5,778 nucleotides of DNA from Victivallales bacterium. Lineage in GTDB: Bacteria > Verrucomicrobiota > Lentisphaeria > Oligosphaerales > Oligosphaeraceae. A program made the position numbers and the translations under genes. Below are positions 5,681 to 5,778 of this stretch, piece after piece (within the stretch, counting starts at the first letter, position 1; the number at the start of each line of letters is the position of its first letter). The notes beneath the pieces were generated by a model. It was not told the origin of the DNA, made no database searches, and worked only from the letters and a program-made list of their open reading frames with translations. Location of the stretch: NCBI GenBank assembly GCA_017543165.1, contig JAFYGL010000725.1, positions 1 to 5,778 on the forward strand. The letters run 5' to 3'.

Positions 5681-5778
5681 TCAGCCCGCCACGCAGATCA
5701 GCTCGAAGTTCTCGATGATGTCCTTGAGTGTCTGCAGGAAGCGTGCGCCTGGTGCGCCGTCGATGACCATGTGGTTCA
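5681..5778 (-). CDS. Dihydrolipoamide acyltransferase (E2), C-terminal fragment
   Basis: Only the last 31 codons are in the window; the rest lies beyond the right edge. They read NHMVIDGAPGARFLQTL followed by KDIIENFELICVAG. This is the end of the E2 catalytic domain, with the active-site signature His-X3-Asp-Gly (HMVIDG) and the following GARFLQTLK helix. The enzyme moves the acyl group from the lipoyl arm to CoA and forms the core of the complex. The residue before the catalytic His is Asn, where Asp or Ser is common. Translation ends at TGA (5681-5683) followed at once by an in-frame TAA (5678-5680). Lipoyl and subunit-binding domains cannot be seen. The E3 and E1 genes downstream support an E2 of the same complex. 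Pyruvate, branched-chain and acetoin versions cannot be separated from this fragment. Confidence 0.88.
   Translation of the reverse strand, partial: NHMVIDGAPGARFLQTLKDIIENFELICVAG

Overview
All genes in this 5.8 kb window lie on the minus strand, so transcription runs from high to low coordinates. The sequence comes from a Gram-negative-like bacterium of moderately high G+C, with purine-rich Shine-Dalgarno sites before most genes. I cannot name the taxon. An anaerobe-associated lineage such as Kiritimatiellota/Verrucomicrobiota, Lentisphaerota or Spirochaetota would fit, but that is a weak guess.

Right part (about 1687-5778): the end of a 2-oxoacid (most likely pyruvate) dehydrogenase complex operon. 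In transcription order it holds the C-terminus of the E2 acyltransferase (runs off the right edge), dihydrolipoamide dehydrogenase E3 (lpdA), and an 832-residue E1 in which the alpha and beta subunits are fused in one chain. Together they would convert a 2-oxoacid, CoA and NAD+ to acyl-CoA, CO2 and NADH. Each of the gaps after E2, E3 and E1 carries a strong inverted repeat.

Middle (1600-1686): an 87-bp gap with an unusual nest of overlapping hairpins. The last is followed by a T-run like an intrinsic terminator and abuts the start codon of the next gene. The hairpins are mutually exclusive, which suggests either an attenuator or an inverted pair of REP-like palindromes. This is the most interesting feature of the window.

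Left part (1-1599): a WbpP/TviC-type UDP-N-acetylhexosamine C4-epimerase, which supplies sugar nucleotides for surface polysaccharide. It is followed after 9 bp by a NYN-domain (LabA/DUF88-like, PIN-fold) putative ribonuclease. That protein has a Lys/Ala/Pro-rich repetitive linker leading into the start of a Cys-X2-Cys motif where the window ends.

There is no gene-free stretch over 300 bases. I see no tRNA, rRNA, CRISPR array or insertion sequence. No promoter could be identified with confidence; the dehydrogenase operon promoter must lie beyond the right edge.
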